Below are positions 27,879-38,072 of a stretch of 64,000 nt of DNA, one piece after another (the stretch's first letter is position 1; every line of letters starts with the position of its first letter). Location of the stretch: NCBI RefSeq assembly GCF_014647755.1, contig NZ_BMPU01000002.1, forward strand, positions 1 through 64,000, in the 5' to 3' direction. Both the position numbers and the translations under genes were made by a program. The notes beneath the pieces are model-generated. The model did not search any database, was not told the origin of the DNA, and saw only the letters and a program-made list of their open reading frames with translations. Source of the DNA: Porphyromonas pasteri. Lineage in GTDB: Bacteria; Bacteroidota; Bacteroidia; Bacteroidales; Porphyromonadaceae.

Positions 27879-28745
27879 TTAGCTTTTCTTTTTGTCTAAG
27901 GGCTCAGGGCTGAGCGGATGGCGGTAGGCGTAGACGATGAGTGCGATGCCTGCCACGACGAAGGGGATGCTAAGCAGTTGCCCCATATTGATACCGTAGC
28001 TGGCGACCATATTGACCTCCCAAGCCTCCTGCACGTTCTTGATGCTCTCGACGATGAAGCGGAAGCCGAAGACGCCCGTCAGGAAGTAGCCGAGGATGAG
28101 GCCCGAGTAGCGGCGAGCAGCGTCACGCACCCAGTAGAGGTACATACACAGGGCAAAGACGAGGAGGTAAGCCAGCGCTTCGTAGATCTGTGTCGGGTGG
28201 CAGGCGGGGATCGCCATACCGCGCTCAGCGTAGCCAGCGAACTCCGAGGCGCGAGGGAAAATGAAGCCCCAAGGCGCATCGGTCGGGCGGCCGAAGATCT
28301 CGCTATTCATCAGATTCCCCATACGGATGAGTGCCGCAGCCAGCCCCGTGGGGACAGCCAGACGGTCGAGCGTCCAGAGGATGGACTTCTTCGTCACACG
28401 GCGCGAGTAGATCCATACGGCGAGGATGATCCCGATGGTCCCCCCGTGGCTCGCCAAGCCACCTTCCCATACCTTGAGGATATCCCCAGGGTGGGCGAGG
28501 TAGTAGGAGGGATTGTAGAAGAGGACGTGCCCCAGTCGCGCCCCGATGACGGTGCCGAGGACGACATAGATATAGAGGGAGTTCATCCACGCCTCCGGCA
28601 GGCGCTCACGCTTCCAGATACGCTCCTCGATCATCGGGCCGAGGATGAGGAGCCCGAGGGCGAAGAGGAGGCCGTACCAGCGGATACCGCGGCCGAAGAT
28701 ATCTATGATGACGGGATCGACGTCCCAAGTGATGGCACTAAGCAT
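27879..28745 (-). CDS. lgt: Prolipoprotein diacylglyceryl transferase
   Basis: The 288-residue inner-membrane enzyme adds diacylglycerol to the lipobox cysteine of prolipoproteins. It has about seven hydrophobic segments and the signature [13 protein letters not shown], with [11 protein letters not shown] near the N-terminus and the later R-G-N-L-M-N segment ([13 protein letters not shown]). Several lipoproteins in this window (GldH, SusD, the two after it) are clients. It lies 36 bases after ddh on the same strand and ends at a terminator. Confidence 0.95.
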   Translation of the reverse strand: MLSAITWDVDPVIIDIFGRGIRWYGLLFALGLLILGPMIEERIWKRERLPEAWMNSLYIYVVLGTVIGARLGHVLFYNPSYYLAHPGDILKVWEGGLASHGGTIGIILAVWIYSRRVTKKSILWTLDRLAVPTGLAAALIRMGNLMNSEIFGRPTDAPWGFIFPRASEFAGYAERGMAIPACHPTQIYEALAYLLVFALCMYLYWVRDAARRYSGLILGYFLTGVFGFRFIVESIKNVQEAWEVNMVASYGINMGQLLSIPFVVAGIALIVYAYRHPLSPEPLDKKKS

Positions 28746-28781
28746 AGGCTAAAGGGCTTGAGAGAGAGGGGAAATGATGGA

Positions 28782-29687
28782 TTAGCAGAGCTTGCCGATC
28801 CAGTGCTCGCGCTCACCAGGGAGCAGGTCGATGACTGGGATCTCCTGCATCGTGTAGCAGCCAGGAGCCAGACGGCGCGTAGCACGTGCTACGGCGACGA
28901 GGATCTGAGCGGTGAGAGCGGGGTTATTGATCTTCATGTTGAACTCGAGGAGCTGATTCTGCGTGGTGCCCGAGACGCCCTTGCGAGTCATGTGTACGCC
29001 GTGGCCCATGTCGATGAGCTGATCGACGTCATCGACGACGGTGACGTGCGTCTCGTCATGGACGAAGTACGCATCCGACTTGATCGCCTGGATGACCTCC
29101 TCGGCCTTGTAGCCAGGCTCCAGCTCGATGTAGACCATACGGCGGTGGATACCCGTGCCCGTGGGGATCGTCATCGAGAGGGCCTTGTGCACCCCTGCGA
29201 CGGCCTTCACGGCGACGGTGTGACCCATGCTCATGCCTGGGCCGAAGTTGGTATAGGTGATCCCCTTGGGGACGATAGCCTCCATCAGCGTGCGGACGAC
29301 CGAGTCACTCCCTGGGTCCCAGCCCGAGGCGATGACGGAGACGGCACCGTGAGCACGAGCGGTCTCGCCGAGGTTCTTACGCAGCTGCAGGATATCGGTG
29401 TGGATATCGAAGCTGTCGACCGTGTGGATGCCCAGTGGGAGGATCTGCTGAGCGGTGGCCTCTACCAGACGCGTAGGGGTACAGAGGATAGCTACATCGA
29501 CGTCCTCCAGCTCCTCGATGCGGCTGACGACGCGGTAGGGACGGAGTTCGTAGGGGACATTCGAGGGGTCACGACGCACGACACCTGCGATCTCAAAGTC
29601 GGGTGCAGCCTCGAGGGCTTCGATGGTATAGCGGCCGATGTTCCCGTAGCCGACGACAGCGGCACGTAGCTTCTTTATCTCTGACAT
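28782..29687 (-). CDS. ddh: meso-Diaminopimelate D-dehydrogenase
   Basis: The 301-residue NADPH enzyme makes meso-diaminopimelate from tetrahydrodipicolinate in one step for cell-wall and lysine synthesis. The Rossmann motif is AAVVGYGNIGRYT (about 9-21). Further typical parts are CTPTRL, DSFDIHTDI, SGWDPGSDS, and the C-terminal FNMKINNPALTAQ. This one-step route is known in Porphyromonas and Bacteroides. A -7 box lies about 53 bases upstream, and lgt follows after 36 bases. Confidence 0.94.
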   Translation of the reverse strand: MSEIKKLRAAVVGYGNIGRYTIEALEAAPDFEIAGVVRRDPSNVPYELRPYRVVSRIEELEDVDVAILCTPTRLVEATAQQILPLGIHTVDSFDIHTDILQLRKNLGETARAHGAVSVIASGWDPGSDSVVRTLMEAIVPKGITYTNFGPGMSMGHTVAVKAVAGVHKALSMTIPTGTGIHRRMVYIELEPGYKAEEVIQAIKSDAYFVHDETHVTVVDDVDQLIDMGHGVHMTRKGVSGTTQNQLLEFNMKINNPALTAQILVAVARATRRLAPGCYTMQEIPVIDLLPGEREHWIGKLC

Positions 29688-29739
29688 ATTTCTTCTGCTT
29701 TTTTAGGTGAGTAAATGATTGGTAGATCTATTATAACTA

Positions 29740-29747
29740 CAAAGATA
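29740..29747 (-). promoter_or_regulatory. Promoter -7 box of ddh-lgt
   Basis: The minus strand reads TATCTTTG. The predicted transcript starts about 45 bases before ddh. Confidence 0.65.
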
Positions 29748-29934
29748 CGAAAACCACCCTATGCCCTGACTCCTCACTCCACGACGACAGACCACCCTCC
29801 CATAGGGGTGCGACGAGGGAGCCATACAGCCCCCTTCCGAGGAGCTATACCAGGTAGTCCTCCAAGGGAGCAGAGGAAAAGGCGCGAAGTAGCACGGCAC
29901 TTCTCTGGAGCGCTGCGAGAACTTCTCCCAAAGC

Positions 29935-30095
29935 ACTACACCTATTCCGCTGTCTACGCACGTGGATTTTAGGGCTAGGCACGTAAATCCTATCATCTCG
30001 GCACGTAGTCTTTAAGTCCTCGCACGTAGACGAAAGAATAGGCGTAGTACTTTGCAACTTTTCCCCTACTCCTCCGCAACTTTTTCTCGCTTGCT
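29935..30095 (+). repeat. Decayed repeat element copy E5 (CACGTA sites only)
   Basis: The sequence resembles the body of E1-E4 only in part (GGCACGTAAATCC, GCACGTAGTCTTTAAG, CCGCAACTTTTT). Four CACGTA-core sites, the first CACGTG, are centred at about 29961, 29982, 30004 and 30025. The spacing is 21, 22 and 21, exactly as in the full copies. The TATATA block is absent. The rest of 29688-30447 holds the ddh promoter and no gene that I can support. Confidence 0.75.
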
Positions 30096-30447
30096 TCAAG
30101 CCAATTACAGCATCACTTCTCCCCTCACAGCCGTATCAAAGGGAGGGCTTTCTCCGCCACACCACAGACCCCGCCGAAAGGCGAGAATCCACACCTCCAC
30201 CCTATCCCCCATCGTTTGCGTGAGAAAAATCTCTACCTTCGCTCTCAGACGATACACTACTTCCCTTTCCTGAAGGCGCTATGAGGTCACCCACCAGAAG
30301 GACCATGAGAAGCAAGCACCGCCTGCCGTTAACAAGTCATACGAACACCCAATCCCTACGGCACACACCGATGGGACTATGCACCCTAAGGCGACCTCAC
30401 CACCAACCCTAATAGTACTCAATCCTATGAGAAAGCTCGTACTCCCT

Positions 30448-31116
30448 ATGACTAACTTCAAGAGATTAGCTGGAGTGCTCCTCGCTACGTCTGTAGTAGC
30501 GACCTCCGCAGCAGCTCAAGAGCCACAGAAGCCTACCCTGACGACCGAGATCGGTCTCTCCACCGTGTGGAACACGGGGATGAATGTCTCTCCCTTCGGC
30601 TTAAAGTATCAGTCCGAATACTTTGGCTTACGTCCCGCCCTACATGCACAAGTCCTCCTACAGTACAAGCCAGGGGAGGCCATCGGCTTAGAAGCACAGG
30701 GCTTGCAGTGGCGCAGGTCACTCGCTGACTTATCCGCAGAGACGCGTATCCAGCAGAGCTATGTGGGGCTGGCTTGGGCGAAGGTAAGCCCACTCAATAG
30801 GCAGAGCTTCCTCCTGCGAAATAGTCTCAGCGTGGGCGTCACCTACACCCACGGATTAGCACAAGCATGGGGGAGCCGCGCTGAGACCAAGGCGAATGCC
30901 TGGGGGATAGGGCTCACCTACCGCCTGACACTGGGCTACCGCCTATCGCAGTATCATGCTATCGGCTTGCAGGTAGGGCTGAGCACCTATAGCACCTTCG
31001 GCTGGCGAGGGACATTTAGCCCCGATGCCTACACAGGGAGCATCCTCGGGAAGAATACGAATGTCGGGGTCTATCCCAGCGTAGGCCTTGTCTTCACCAA
31101 CCCATTAGGGCGATAG
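30448..31116 (+). CDS. Outer-membrane beta-barrel-like protein, unknown
   Basis: The 222-residue protein has a signal peptide (MTNFKRLAGVLLATSVVATS, cleavage after SAAAQ). Alternating strands (IGLSTVWNTGMNVSPFG, SVGVTYTHGLAQAWG, LTLGYRLSQYHAIGL) and the ending LVFTNPLGR suggest a small barrel. The frame is open to 30379 and other ATGs exist at 30427 and 30448; the latter gives the best signal peptide. It is transcribed alone, with a 13-base-pair terminator after it. I do not recognise a named family. Confidence 0.65.
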   Translation: MTNFKRLAGVLLATSVVATSAAAQEPQKPTLTTEIGLSTVWNTGMNVSPFGLKYQSEYFGLRPALHAQVLLQYKPGEAIGLEAQGLQWRRSLADLSAETRIQQSYVGLAWAKVSPLNRQSFLLRNSLSVGVTYTHGLAQAWGSRAETKANAWGIGLTYRLTLGYRLSQYHAIGLQVGLSTYSTFGWRGTFSPDAYTGSILGKNTNVGVYPSVGLVFTNPLGR

Positions 31117-31155
31117 GCGTACACCCACACCGATCCGTCCTCCACTTGATCCCGT

Positions 31156-31196
31156 GAGGGGGTATGCTTGGCTCGTCAGCTATAGCATACCCCCTC
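31156..31196 (+). terminator. Terminator after the barrel-like gene
   Basis: A 13-base stem (31156-31168 with 31184-31196) with a 15-base loop lies 40 bases past the stop. Confidence 0.78.
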
Positions 31197-31258
31197 GCAG
31201 GTGGTTTGACCTCTGGTGAGACACAGAGCGCTACCCGCCGCCACTCCCTTGGTTTTCG

Positions 31259-31266
31259 TATCTTTG
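31259..31266 (+). promoter_or_regulatory. Promoter -7 box of proS
   Basis: TATCTTTG lies 42 bases before the proS ATG. Confidence 0.68.
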
Positions 31267-31308
31267 TGAACTCATAAACATAGAGATAGATAACGACACA
31301 TAATCATA

Positions 31309-32787
31309 ATGGCAAAAGAACTCAAGGAACTGACTCCCCGCCGCGTGGATTACTCCCAGTGGTATCAGGATCTCGTCATCAAGGCAGACTTAGCTGAGAG
31401 CGCCGCCGTGCGCGGCTGTATGGTCATCAAGCCCTACGGCTATGCTATCTGGGAGCGCATGCAGCGCCAGCTCGATGACATGTTTAAGGAAACAGGTCAC
31501 TACAACGCATACTTCCCCCTCTTCATCCCGAAGAGCTTCCTCAGTAAGGAAGCCGACCACGTCGAGGGCTTCGCTAAGGAGTGTGCCGTCGTCACCCACT
31601 ACCGCCTGAAGACCAGCCCCGACGGGGGCGTCGTCGTCGACCCTGAGGCCAAGCTCGAGGAAGAGCTCATCGTGCGCCCTACCTCCGAGACCATTATCTG
31701 GAATACGTACAAGGGCTGGATCCAGTCCTACCGTGACCTGCCCATCCTCTGCAACCAGTGGGCGAACGTCGTACGCTGGGAGATGCGCACACGCCTCTTC
31801 CTGCGCACCGCTGAGTTCCTCTGGCAGGAAGGTCACACCGCCCACGCTACCCGTGAGGAGGCCGAAGAAGAAGCCGTACGCATGGTCAATGTCTATGCCG
31901 ACTTCGCCCGCGACTTCCTCGCTATCCCCGTGCATGTCGGTGTGAAGAGCGCCAACGAGCGCTTCGCCGGTGCCGTAGAGACCTACACCATCGAGGCCCT
32001 GATGCAGGATGGTAAGGCACTGCAGAGCGGTACGTCACACTTCCTTGGGCAGAACTTCGCCAAGGCCTTCGACGTCACCTTCACCAACAAGGAAGGCCAG
32101 CAGGAGCTCGTATGGGCTACCTCATGGGGCGTATCGACCCGTCTGATGGGTGCGCTCATCATGAGCCACTCCGATGACAACGGTCTTGTCCTCCCCCCAA
32201 CGCTCGCCCCTCATCAGGTCGTCATCGTCCCCATCTACAAGACGCTCGAGCAGCGTGACGAGATCGGCCGCCACGTCGAGCCCCTCATCGCCGAGCTGAA
32301 GAAGCGCGGCATCCGTGTGCGCTACGACGACGCAGACAACAAGAAGCCCGGATGGAAGTTCTCCGAATACGAGCTCAAGGGCGTACCCGTACGCCTGGCC
32401 CTCGGTGGCCGTGACCTCGAGAACGGTACCGTAGAAGTCGCTCGCCGTGACACGCTCACCAAGGAGACCTGCGCCTTCGACGGCATCGCCGATCACATCG
32501 CTCAGCTCCTCGACGAGATCCAGCAGAACATCTACCAGAAGGCGCTCGACTACCGCGAGAGCCACACCATCACGGTCGACACCTATGAGGAATTCAAGGA
32601 GAAGATCGAGGAAGGTGGCTTCATCCTCGCCCACTGGGACGGTACCCCCGAGACCGAAGAGAAGATCAAGGCCGAGACGAAGGCTACGATCCGCTGTATC
32701 CCCCTCGAGGGCGACAAGACTCCAGGCAAGTGCATGGTCACCGGCAAGCCTTCGGCTCAGCGTGTCCTCTTCGCCCGCGCCTACTAA
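31309..32787 (+). CDS. proS: Prolyl-tRNA synthetase (archaeal/eukaryote-type)
   Basis: The 492-residue class II synthetase charges tRNA-Pro. It is the short form without the bacterial editing insertion. It has [23 protein letters not shown] (motif 2 region), [46 protein letters not shown] (motif 3), an anticodon-binding domain ([10 protein letters not shown]) and a C-terminal zinc-binding-like tail. This type is normal in Bacteroidetes. The queF gene follows after 21 bases. Confidence 0.96.
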   Translation: MAKELKELTPRRVDYSQWYQDLVIKADLAESAAVRGCMVIKPYGYAIWERMQRQLDDMFKETGHYNAYFPLFIPKSFLSKEADHVEGFAKECAVVTHYRLKTSPDGGVVVDPEAKLEEELIVRPTSETIIWNTYKGWIQSYRDLPILCNQWANVVRWEMRTRLFLRTAEFLWQEGHTAHATREEAEEEAVRMVNVYADFARDFLAIPVHVGVKSANERFAGAVETYTIEALMQDGKALQSGTSHFLGQNFAKAFDVTFTNKEGQQELVWATSWGVSTRLMGALIMSHSDDNGLVLPPTLAPHQVVIVPIYKTLEQRDEIGRHVEPLIAELKKRGIRVRYDDADNKKPGWKFSEYELKGVPVRLALGGRDLENGTVEVARRDTLTKETCAFDGIADHIAQLLDEIQQNIYQKALDYRESHTITVDTYEEFKEKIEEGGFILAHWDGTPETEEKIKAETKATIRCIPLEGDKTPGKCMVTGKPSAQRVLFARAY

Positions 32788-32808
32788 CCCATCATCACAG
32801 ACGACCCT

Positions 32809-33282
32809 ATGGCCAGCATACGTGACGGAGAGAACGAACTCTCCCTCCTCGGATCAAAGACCACCCAGTACAGCCAGGACTACGCTCCTGAGGTACTGGA
32901 GGCCTTCACTAACAAGCATCAGGGCAACGACTACTGGGTGCGCTTCCACTGCCCCGAGTTCACCAGCCTCTGTCCCATCACGGCACAGCCCGACTATGCG
33001 ACGATCTACATCAACTACATCCCCGATGTACGCATGGTCGAGAGTAAGAGCCTTAAGCTCTATCTCTTCAGCTTCCGCAACCACGGGGCTTTCCATGAGG
33101 ACTGCGTGAATATCATCATGAAGGACCTCATCGAGCTTATGGATCCACGATACATCGAGGTCGTCGGGGACTTCACCCCACGCGGCGGTATCAGCATCCT
33201 CCCCTTCGCCAACTACGGGCGCCCCGGCACGAAGTACGAGGAGCTCGCCTTCCAGCGCTTAGCTAATCACCCCGTACGATGA
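32809..33282 (+). CDS. queF: NADPH-dependent preQ0 reductase (7-cyano-7-deazaguanine reductase)
   Basis: The 157-residue type I QueF reduces preQ0 to preQ1 in queuosine synthesis. Cys55 in SLCPIT forms the thioimide and Asp62 is the general acid; both positions match the Bacillus enzyme. The motif [17 protein letters not shown] follows. The usual SLCPxTGQPD has Ala for Gly here (ITAQPD). It overlaps the lipid kinase start by 4 bases and follows proS by 21, giving a translation-linked cluster with tadA downstream. folE at 8021 could supply the pathway entry. Confidence 0.95.
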   Translation: MASIRDGENELSLLGSKTTQYSQDYAPEVLEAFTNKHQGNDYWVRFHCPEFTSLCPITAQPDYATIYINYIPDVRMVESKSLKLYLFSFRNHGAFHEDCVNIIMKDLIELMDPRYIEVVGDFTPRGGISILPFANYGRPGTKYEELAFQRLANHPVR

Positions 33283-34160
33283 AGAAAGTCCTTGCCATCA
33301 TCAACCCCATCTCTGGTACGGGGTCGAAGAAGAATATCCCCGATCTCTTAGGCCAAGCCTACAACGCATCGGAGTACGAGCTCTTCCTCACCTACACCAA
33401 GGCCGCAGGGCACGCCGAAGAGCTTGCCCGACGTGCCGCCAGCGAAGGCTACGACCACGTCATAGCCGTCGGAGGTGATGGCACGGTCAATGAGGTCGCA
33501 CGCGGCCTCGTCGGGAGCCAGACGGCTCTCGGCATCGTACCGAAGGGCTCGGGCAATGGCCTGGCACGCTCGCTCGGCCTCTCGATGAAGAGCGATCAGG
33601 TCATCCAGCAGCTCGTCAGCGGTCGCCGTATCGCCATCGACAGCTGCGAGCTCAACGGACGCCCCTTCTTCTGCACCTGCGGGATGGGCTTCGACGCTGC
33701 CGTCAGTAGGTCCTTCGCCGAGGCCTCCACACGTGGCCCCGTGACCTACCTGCGCACCATGATCGAGGAGTACCGCTCCTTCAAGCCCGAGACCTATCGC
33801 CTCGACATCAACGACGGTGAGCGCACCCTCGAGACGGAGGCCTTCGTCCTCGTCGTGGCGAACGCCACGCAGTACGGGAACAATGCCTACATCGCTCCCG
33901 AGGCAGACCTGTCGGACGGCCTGCTGGATCTGGCGATCATACGCCCCTTCCCCGTCCTCGAGGCAGCTGTGGTCTTAGGTGACCTCATGCTCGGCAAGCT
34001 CGCTGGCAACAAGCACTACGAGACCGAGCGCATCAAGTCGCTCCGTATCGAGCGCCCCACAGCAGGCGCCGTACATATCGACGGTGAGCCCCTCGAGCTG
34101 GGTACCACCATCGACATCAAGCTGTGCCCCCACTCGCTGCACGTCATCATCCCCCAATAG
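33279..34160 (+). CDS. Diacylglycerol kinase-family lipid kinase
   Basis: The 293-residue protein is of the DagK/YegS/BmrU type, which phosphorylates diacylglycerol or a related lipid at the membrane face. [14 protein letters not shown] (about 66-79) binds the nucleotide, and [13 protein letters not shown] follows. HIDGEPLEL near the C-terminus is family-typical. Its ATG overlaps the queF stop (ATGA), so translation is coupled. The small RHH-like gene follows after 21 bases. The lipid substrate cannot be told from sequence. Confidence 0.87.
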   Translation: MKKVLAIINPISGTGSKKNIPDLLGQAYNASEYELFLTYTKAAGHAEELARRAASEGYDHVIAVGGDGTVNEVARGLVGSQTALGIVPKGSGNGLARSLGLSMKSDQVIQQLVSGRRIAIDSCELNGRPFFCTCGMGFDAAVSRSFAEASTRGPVTYLRTMIEEYRSFKPETYRLDINDGERTLETEAFVLVVANATQYGNNAYIAPEADLSDGLLDLAIIRPFPVLEAAVVLGDLMLGKLAGNKHYETERIKSLRIERPTAGAVHIDGEPLELGTTIDIKLCPHSLHVIIPQ

Positions 34161-34181
34161 CACGCCTCCTCTCAGCACGCC

Positions 34182-34403
34182 ATGGCTAAGAAACGGGCCT
34201 TGCCCCCACGCCCACGCCTCCGACGTACGCACCGCCTCACGCTCACCCTCAACGAGCGGGAGTACAAGGCGATCATCGACCACTGTGAGAGCCGACGTAT
34301 CGCGAGCCGCACGGGCTGGATGCGCGAGGTCATCATGGCCGAGGTCATCACGGAGCATGAGCGCAATGCGCCCTTCCTCTTCGACGAAGCTGAGATGCAG
34401 TGA
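34182..34403 (+). CDS. Small ribbon-helix-helix-like protein
   Basis: The 73-residue basic protein has RLTLTLNEREYKAIIDHCE and a helix reaching REVIMAEVI. The strand-helix-helix pattern resembles RHH/CopG- or MobC-like DNA-binding domains. The N-terminus is rich in Lys, Arg and Pro. It starts 21 bases after the lipid kinase and its TGA overlaps the tadA ATG (TGATG), so it is translated in the same operon. It could autoregulate the operon, which is inference. I know no named family. Confidence 0.6.
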   Translation: MAKKRALPPRPRLRRTHRLTLTLNEREYKAIIDHCESRRIASRTGWMREVIMAEVITEHERNAPFLFDEAEMQ

Positions 34404-34852
34404 TGAGTACCATCCTCCCCTACTCTGACGAATACTTCATGCGCCAGGCCCTCGCTGAGGCGGCCTTGGCCTACGAAGCGGGCGAAGTACCCATCGGTGC
34501 TGTCGTCGTCTGCCGCGGGCAGATCATCGCCCGAGCGCACAACGAGGTCGAGCGCCTCAGTGACCCCACAGCCCATGCCGAGGTGCTGGCGGTGACAGCC
34601 GCCACGGAGTATATGGGTAGTAAGTTCCTCCCCGACTGTCAGCTCTATGTGACAGTGGAGCCCTGCGTGATGTGCGCTGGGGCTCTCTTCTGGGCCCGCT
34701 TAGGGGAGATTATTTATGGTGCAGGAGAGGAGAAGTTCGGCTACCGACACTATGCGCCCGACCTCTTCCCCCGTCGTGCCAAGATACGCGGAGGACTGCT
34801 TGCCGACGAGGCGCGCGAGCTGATGCAGCGCTTCTTCGTAGCGCGCCGATAG
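34403..34852 (+). CDS. tadA: tRNA-specific adenosine deaminase
   Basis: The 149-residue zinc enzyme makes inosine at position 34 of tRNA-Arg(ACG). HAE (His58, Glu60) and PCVMCAGA supply zinc ligands and the catalytic Glu. The upstream GTG at 34400 is possible, but ATG at 34403 couples to the preceding stop and is preferred. It closes the proS-queF-lipid kinase-RHH-tadA run, most of which concerns tRNA. Confidence 0.93.
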   Translation: MSTILPYSDEYFMRQALAEAALAYEAGEVPIGAVVVCRGQIIARAHNEVERLSDPTAHAEVLAVTAATEYMGSKFLPDCQLYVTVEPCVMCAGALFWARLGEIIYGAGEEKFGYRHYAPDLFPRRAKIRGGLLADEARELMQRFFVARR

Positions 34853-34901
34853 CCTCTGTTTATCGCATCTCATACCATATTAGTGCGCCTTAGTACGAGT
34901 A

Positions 34902-34924
34902 TTGGGGCACTTTATGTACATTTG
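34902..34924 (+). promoter_or_regulatory. Promoter of M16 peptidase gene
   Basis: The -7 box is TACATTTG (34917-34924), with TTG 12 bases upstream (34902-34904). The leader would be about 100 bases. Confidence 0.65.
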
Positions 34925-35030
34925 GAGCGTTTTATGAGTGGCGGGAAAGCGCCTTACTCTGAACTCGGGGGAGGAGCGTCCTCCCACTATACTATACTAA
35001 CGTAACCTGATCAATAGACCCCAATACGTG

Positions 35031-37901
35031 ATGACGACTAAGACACCACGCGCGACTCGACTCGCGAAAAGCCTCCTGATAGCAGCTGCCTTGGGAGGGC
35101 TTTCTTACACCCAACTATCCGCACAAGTATCTACCCTCCGCACAGGCCGTCTCCCCAACGGGCTGACGTACTACATCAGCCGTGATGCGGGTGCCTCCGA
35201 GGGTACGGCACACTTCTTCCTCCTACAGAATGTCGGGGCGATCCTCGAGGACGACAAGCAGAATGGTCTTGCCCACTACCTCGAGCACATGGCCTTCGAA
35301 GCCACCGAGCACTTCCCTGGTGGCGTGATGAACTACCTGCGCACGCGTGGGCTGTACAGCTTCGACGCACGCACGGGCACGGACGACACGCGCTACAGCA
35401 TCATGGATGTCCCCACGGCTGAGAAGGGCCTCACCGACTCCGTCCTCCTCATCCTCAAGGACTGGTGCAGTGGCATCTCCATCACCGAGAAGGACACGGA
35501 GAAGCAGCGCGGTATCATCATCGAAGAGTGGCGCCAGCGTGGCGGCATTGACAAGCGTCTCAGCGATAGTATCGCCGGCGTCATCTACAATGGCTCGCAG
35601 TACTCCAAGCGCAATGTCATCGGTAGCCTCGACGTCCTGAAGACCTTCAAGTATCCCGATATCCAGGCCTTCTACAAGACGTGGTACCGCCCCGACCTGC
35701 AGTGCGTGATGATCGTCGGGGATATCGACCCCGCCGCCTATGAGCAGAAGGTGCAGAAGCTCTTCGCTTCGCTCCCCGCACCTCGCAATGCTAAGGCACG
35801 CCCTCCCTATGCGATCGACGACAATGAGCAGCCCCTCTACTATCGCTTCACCGATAAGGAGAACCGCTCACACTCCTACGGGCTCTACCAGCGTGTAGCT
35901 ACCCCCACGAACCGCCCCACGACAGAGGCTACGAAGGACTACCTCCTCGGGCAGCTCTTCAACACCCTGGCTCCACAGTACTTCGCTCGCCTGCGCAACC
36001 GTGGTGAGGAAGCCTATGTCGCTGCCTCGGTGAGCTACTCACCACTGGTACGTGGCTATGGGCAGTTCGCATGGGACTTCGTACCCTACTCGGGTCAGGA
36101 CAAGACTGCCCTCCAGCAGATCCTCGCCGCTCGAGCTCAGATGCCCTATGGCTTCTTCAGCGATGATGCCTTCGAGGCCGAGAAGCAGAAGCTCTATGAT
36201 GGCATGAAGGAAGTGCTGAGCGATGACAAGGGCCTCGGTACGCCACAGAACTTCATCGACATCTACCGCAACAACTACCTCTACGGTACGCCGATACGCG
36301 AATTCCGCCAGCAGCTCGAGGACAACCTCGAGGCACTCGTCGAGCTGGAGGCTGACGACCTGCGTGCTTGGCTCAAGCAGCGTGCGATGGGAGACCGCAA
36401 CCTCGCCTTCGTCGCCTATACCAATAGCCCCTCCGTACCAGCTATCGGCGAGCAGGAGTTCCTCAAGGAGCTGGCAGCTCACAATACTCCCGTACAGGCT
36501 GCCGAAAGCAGTGAGCCTGCACCTATCACGAAGCTCATCGACTTCAAGCTCCCCGCAGGGAAGATCACTCGTGAGAAGAAGATCCCTTCACTCGACGCTA
36601 CCGAGTGGACGCTCTCCAATGGCATGAAGGTCATCTATAAGAATCTGGCTAAGGAGCTCAAGGGCGAAGTCCTCTTCCTCGCTTCGGCTAAGGGTGGTCA
36701 GTCCATCGTCAAGCCAGCCGACCTCCCCTCCTTCTCGGCTATGCAGAGCCTCATCATGGCCTCAGGTCTCTATAAGTACGACCGCAACCAGCTCGCCCAG
36801 TGGCTGCGCAACCGCCCCATGGAGGTCAACCTCTCCATCACCGAGTACATCGATGGGATGCAGGCGCGTAGTAAGACGGACGGCGTAGACGACCTCTTCT
36901 CCTACCTCTACCTCGTACTGAATAAGCAGCGCTTCGATCAGCAGATCTTCGACAAGTGGCTCCAGCGTAAGCGCTACATCTACGACTCAAAGCCCCAGCA
37001 GGGTCGCGAAGCCGTTGACCGCGAGATCAGCGAACTGCTGAACCCCATCACCGAGGCCAACCCTCGTGAGGACAACGCCTTCTACGATAAGATGAAGCTG
37101 AGCGACCTGCCCCGCCTCTACGCAGAGCACTTCGGTGACGCTTCACAGCTGACAGGCTGCCTCGTCGGTGACATCAGCGAAGCCGAAGCTAAGCGCATCG
37201 TCACGACCTATCTGGCAGCCCTGCCTGGCAACCCCAAGGCACCACGTCGCACCTACACGATCCGTGACCACAGCTCCCGTGAGCGTGTCATCGAGCGTAC
37301 CTTCGAGGTCGACACTGAGGGGGATCTGGGCGAAGTAGAGCTCTCCTTCCTCGGAGATAAGAAGCTCACCGACCGCGAGCGCATCGCCCTCGGCCTGCTG
37401 GAGCCCCTCCTGCAGAACCGCCTCTTCGATGAGCTTCGTGAGAAGGAGCAGGGTACCTACAGCATCGCCGTCAAGACGAACTACACCGACGACCCTGTAG
37501 CCAGCACGAGTCTCTCGATCCACTTCATCACCTCACGTGCTAAGGCCGACCACCTCAAGGCCCGCACCTATGAGATCCTCCGCTCCATCGCAGCAGGTCA
37601 GATCGACCGCGACGAGTATAAGAAGGTCCACATCCCTCAGGTCCTCGACGAAGAGGCTGAGGCGAAGGAAGCCGGTGACGGCATGGGCCTCGGCGTATGG
37701 ATCGCCCTCCTGAATGCCTACGCTGAGACAGGCAAGACCCCCGACCTCTCCAAGAAGACCGCTACTGGTCAGGAGGTCAAGGTTTCCGAAGTCACAGCTC
37801 AGGACGTCTCCTCCCTGCTGAAGAAGCTCCTCGACGAAGGCAAGCGCCGTGACATCGTCGTCAAGAGCCTCGCCCCCGAAGCAAAGACCTGGGAGCACTA
37901 A
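35031..37901 (+). CDS. Secreted M16-family zinc metallopeptidase (two-repeat)
   Basis: The 956-residue protein has a signal peptide (cleavage near LSAQ) and two M16 halves. The first carries the inverted zinc motif HYLEH (His82, Glu85, His86) and a downstream Glu region (IIEEWRQRG). The second half (from about 520) lacks HxxEH and is the inactive partner, as usual for insulysin-type proteins. The product probably degrades peptides in the periplasm or outside. A GTG at 35028 precedes the ATG and is not preferred. It is monocistronic, with a terminator at 37954. Confidence 0.92.
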   Translation: MTTKTPRATRLAKSLLIAAALGGLSYTQLSAQVSTLRTGRLPNGLTYYISRDAGASEGTAHFFLLQNVGAILEDDKQNGLAHYLEHMAFEATEHFPGGVMNYLRTRGLYSFDARTGTDDTRYSIMDVPTAEKGLTDSVLLILKDWCSGISITEKDTEKQRGIIIEEWRQRGGIDKRLSDSIAGVIYNGSQYSKRNVIGSLDVLKTFKYPDIQAFYKTWYRPDLQCVMIVGDIDPAAYEQKVQKLFASLPAPRNAKARPPYAIDDNEQPLYYRFTDKENRSHSYGLYQRVATPTNRPTTEATKDYLLGQLFNTLAPQYFARLRNRGEEAYVAASVSYSPLVRGYGQFAWDFVPYSGQDKTALQQILAARAQMPYGFFSDDAFEAEKQKLYDGMKEVLSDDKGLGTPQNFIDIYRNNYLYGTPIREFRQQLEDNLEALVELEADDLRAWLKQRAMGDRNLAFVAYTNSPSVPAIGEQEFLKELAAHNTPVQAAESSEPAPITKLIDFKLPAGKITREKKIPSLDATEWTLSNGMKVIYKNLAKELKGEVLFLASAKGGQSIVKPADLPSFSAMQSLIMASGLYKYDRNQLAQWLRNRPMEVNLSITEYIDGMQARSKTDGVDDLFSYLYLVLNKQRFDQQIFDKWLQRKRYIYDSKPQQGREAVDREISELLNPITEANPREDNAFYDKMKLSDLPRLYAEHFGDASQLTGCLVGDISEAEAKRIVTTYLAALPGNPKAPRRTYTIRDHSSRERVIERTFEVDTEGDLGEVELSFLGDKKLTDRERIALGLLEPLLQNRLFDELREKEQGTYSIAVKTNYTDDPVASTSLSIHFITSRAKADHLKARTYEILRSIAAGQIDRDEYKKVHIPQVLDEEAEAKEAGDGMGLGVWIALLNAYAETGKTPDLSKKTATGQEVKVSEVTAQDVSSLLKKLLDEGKRRDIVVKSLAPEAKTWEH

Positions 37902-37953
37902 GCCCCCTCGCTATACATATCAATATGCGCAAGCACAGCTGACTCCGACAGTA

Positions 37954-37989
37954 GACTCTCAGGGCCCTCTCTCACGGGCTCTGAGAGTC
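37954..37989 (+). terminator. Terminator after M16 peptidase
   Basis: GACTCTCAG (37954-37962) pairs with CTGAGAGTC (37981-37989). The inner GGGCCC and GGGCT may extend the stem. Confidence 0.75.
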
Positions 37990-38072
37990 GCTGCGTCAGC
38001 ACCACATACACCGCAGCGCCTCTGATATATCCCTACACCTCGATAGATAAGTCATACCTATACCTATCCTCC

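Noticed and set aside
27918-29669. 583-codon plus-strand frame opposite lgt and ddh
   Set aside because: It is antisense to two clear genes, spans their intergenic gap and shows no domain pattern.
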